This document shows positions 63,852-64,000 of a DNA stretch of 64,000 nt, piece after piece; the stretch's first letter is position 1, and each line of letters begins with the position of its first letter. Both the position numbers and the translations under genes were made by a program. The stretch is from JAWLAT01 sp041395325 (GTDB taxonomy: Bacteria; Pseudomonadota; Gammaproteobacteria; Xanthomonadales; SZUA-5): positions 15,734 to 79,733 of the forward strand of contig JAWLAT010000023.1 in the NCBI GenBank assembly GCA_041395325.1. The letters run 5' to 3'. The notes below the pieces were generated by a model. That model was not told the DNA's origin and did not search any database. It saw only the letters and a list, made by a program, of their open reading frames with translations.

Positions 63852-64000
63852 TCAGGCCTTCTTGACCCAGGAGACGCACCAGCCCTCGGCCTTGACGGCC
63901 TTGCCCGGGAACAGCGCGCAGGGGCCGGAGGCGGCGCCGGCCTCGGCCTGCAGGAACTGGCAGTTGGCGCACTTCTGATCGGCCGCATGCTTGGGGTACT
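63852..64000 (-). CDS. High-potential iron-sulfur protein (HiPIP), 5' part outside
   Basis: The minus strand from the window edge reads YPKHAADQKCANCQFLQAEA, then a Gly/Ala stretch, PCALFPGKAV and EGWCVSWVKKA before TGA at 63852-63854. The four Cys (CANC, C in GPCALF, GWC) are the [4Fe-4S] ligands in the HiPIP spacing. HiPIPs are small periplasmic electron carriers with high redox potential. About 49 residues are visible; the signal peptide and N-terminus lie beyond the right edge. Confidence 0.85.
   Translation of the reverse strand, partial: YPKHAADQKCANCQFLQAEAGAASGPCALFPGKAVKAEGWCVSWVKKA

Overview
The window is high-GC DNA with compact genes, single-domain regulators and many REP-type palindromes. 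HiPIP, RsmC, RsuA, YajQ, DUF192, AlkB-like and YihG-like proteins, RAYT-type transposases and proteins carrying a '(D/S)GFE' end motif all point to a gammaproteobacterium of the Lysobacterales/Xanthomonadales type (Rhodanobacteraceae- or Lysobacteraceae-like). This placement is inferred from protein families, not from a marker gene.

Layout. 1-8.1 kb: end of an MFS sugar symporter, small exported and membrane proteins, two AraC-type regulators, a GNAT enzyme, an SRPBCC protein, a VOC lipoprotein and the tail of a decayed serine hydrolase. 8.1-17.7 kb: a zone shaped by one transposon family. It holds three full copies and one truncated copy of a Y1/HUH transposase, many detached left and right ends, tandem repeats, a cell-surface beta-propeller gene, a CoiA-like nuclease candidate and a gene cut at an element boundary. 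17.7-23 kb: an IS3 element with a canonical -1 frameshift heptamer, a broken WYL-type regulator, an IS21 relic with both ends, a low-GC HEPN-like gene broken by two frameshifts, and an IS91 relic. 23-42.4 kb: large exported repeat proteins (FG-GAP propellers, beta-helix, Calx-beta), including a roughly 9 kb gene split by a +1 frameshift, plus REP hairpin clusters, an ElaA acetyltransferase and a broken Kelch gene.

42.5-50.9 kb, minus strand: a complete class I lanthipeptide cluster in the order membrane fusion protein, C39-peptidase ABC exporter, precursor LanA, cyclase LanC, dehydratase LanB. The precursor has a 35-residue leader that fits the double-glycine consensus and a 28-residue core with four Cys and six Ser/Thr. 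LanB would dehydrate core Ser/Thr, LanC would add Cys thiols to form the thioether rings, and the exporter would remove the leader while exporting the product through the fusion protein and an outer-membrane channel encoded elsewhere. A strong hairpin directly after lanA probably sets the precursor-to-enzyme ratio. This is the most interesting system in the window.

51-64 kb: a transposase relic, a divergent AraC/SDR pair, an IS3 element with clear inverted ends, then ordinary chromosomal genes: RsuA-like and RsmC-like rRNA modification enzymes, a methyltransferase, a flavodoxin-fold reductase, YajQ, a DUF192 lipoprotein, an AlkB-like dioxygenase, an acyltransferase, a peroxiredoxin, a secreted protein sharing a module with the 40 kb propeller protein, and the C-terminal part of a high-potential iron-sulfur protein running off the right edge.
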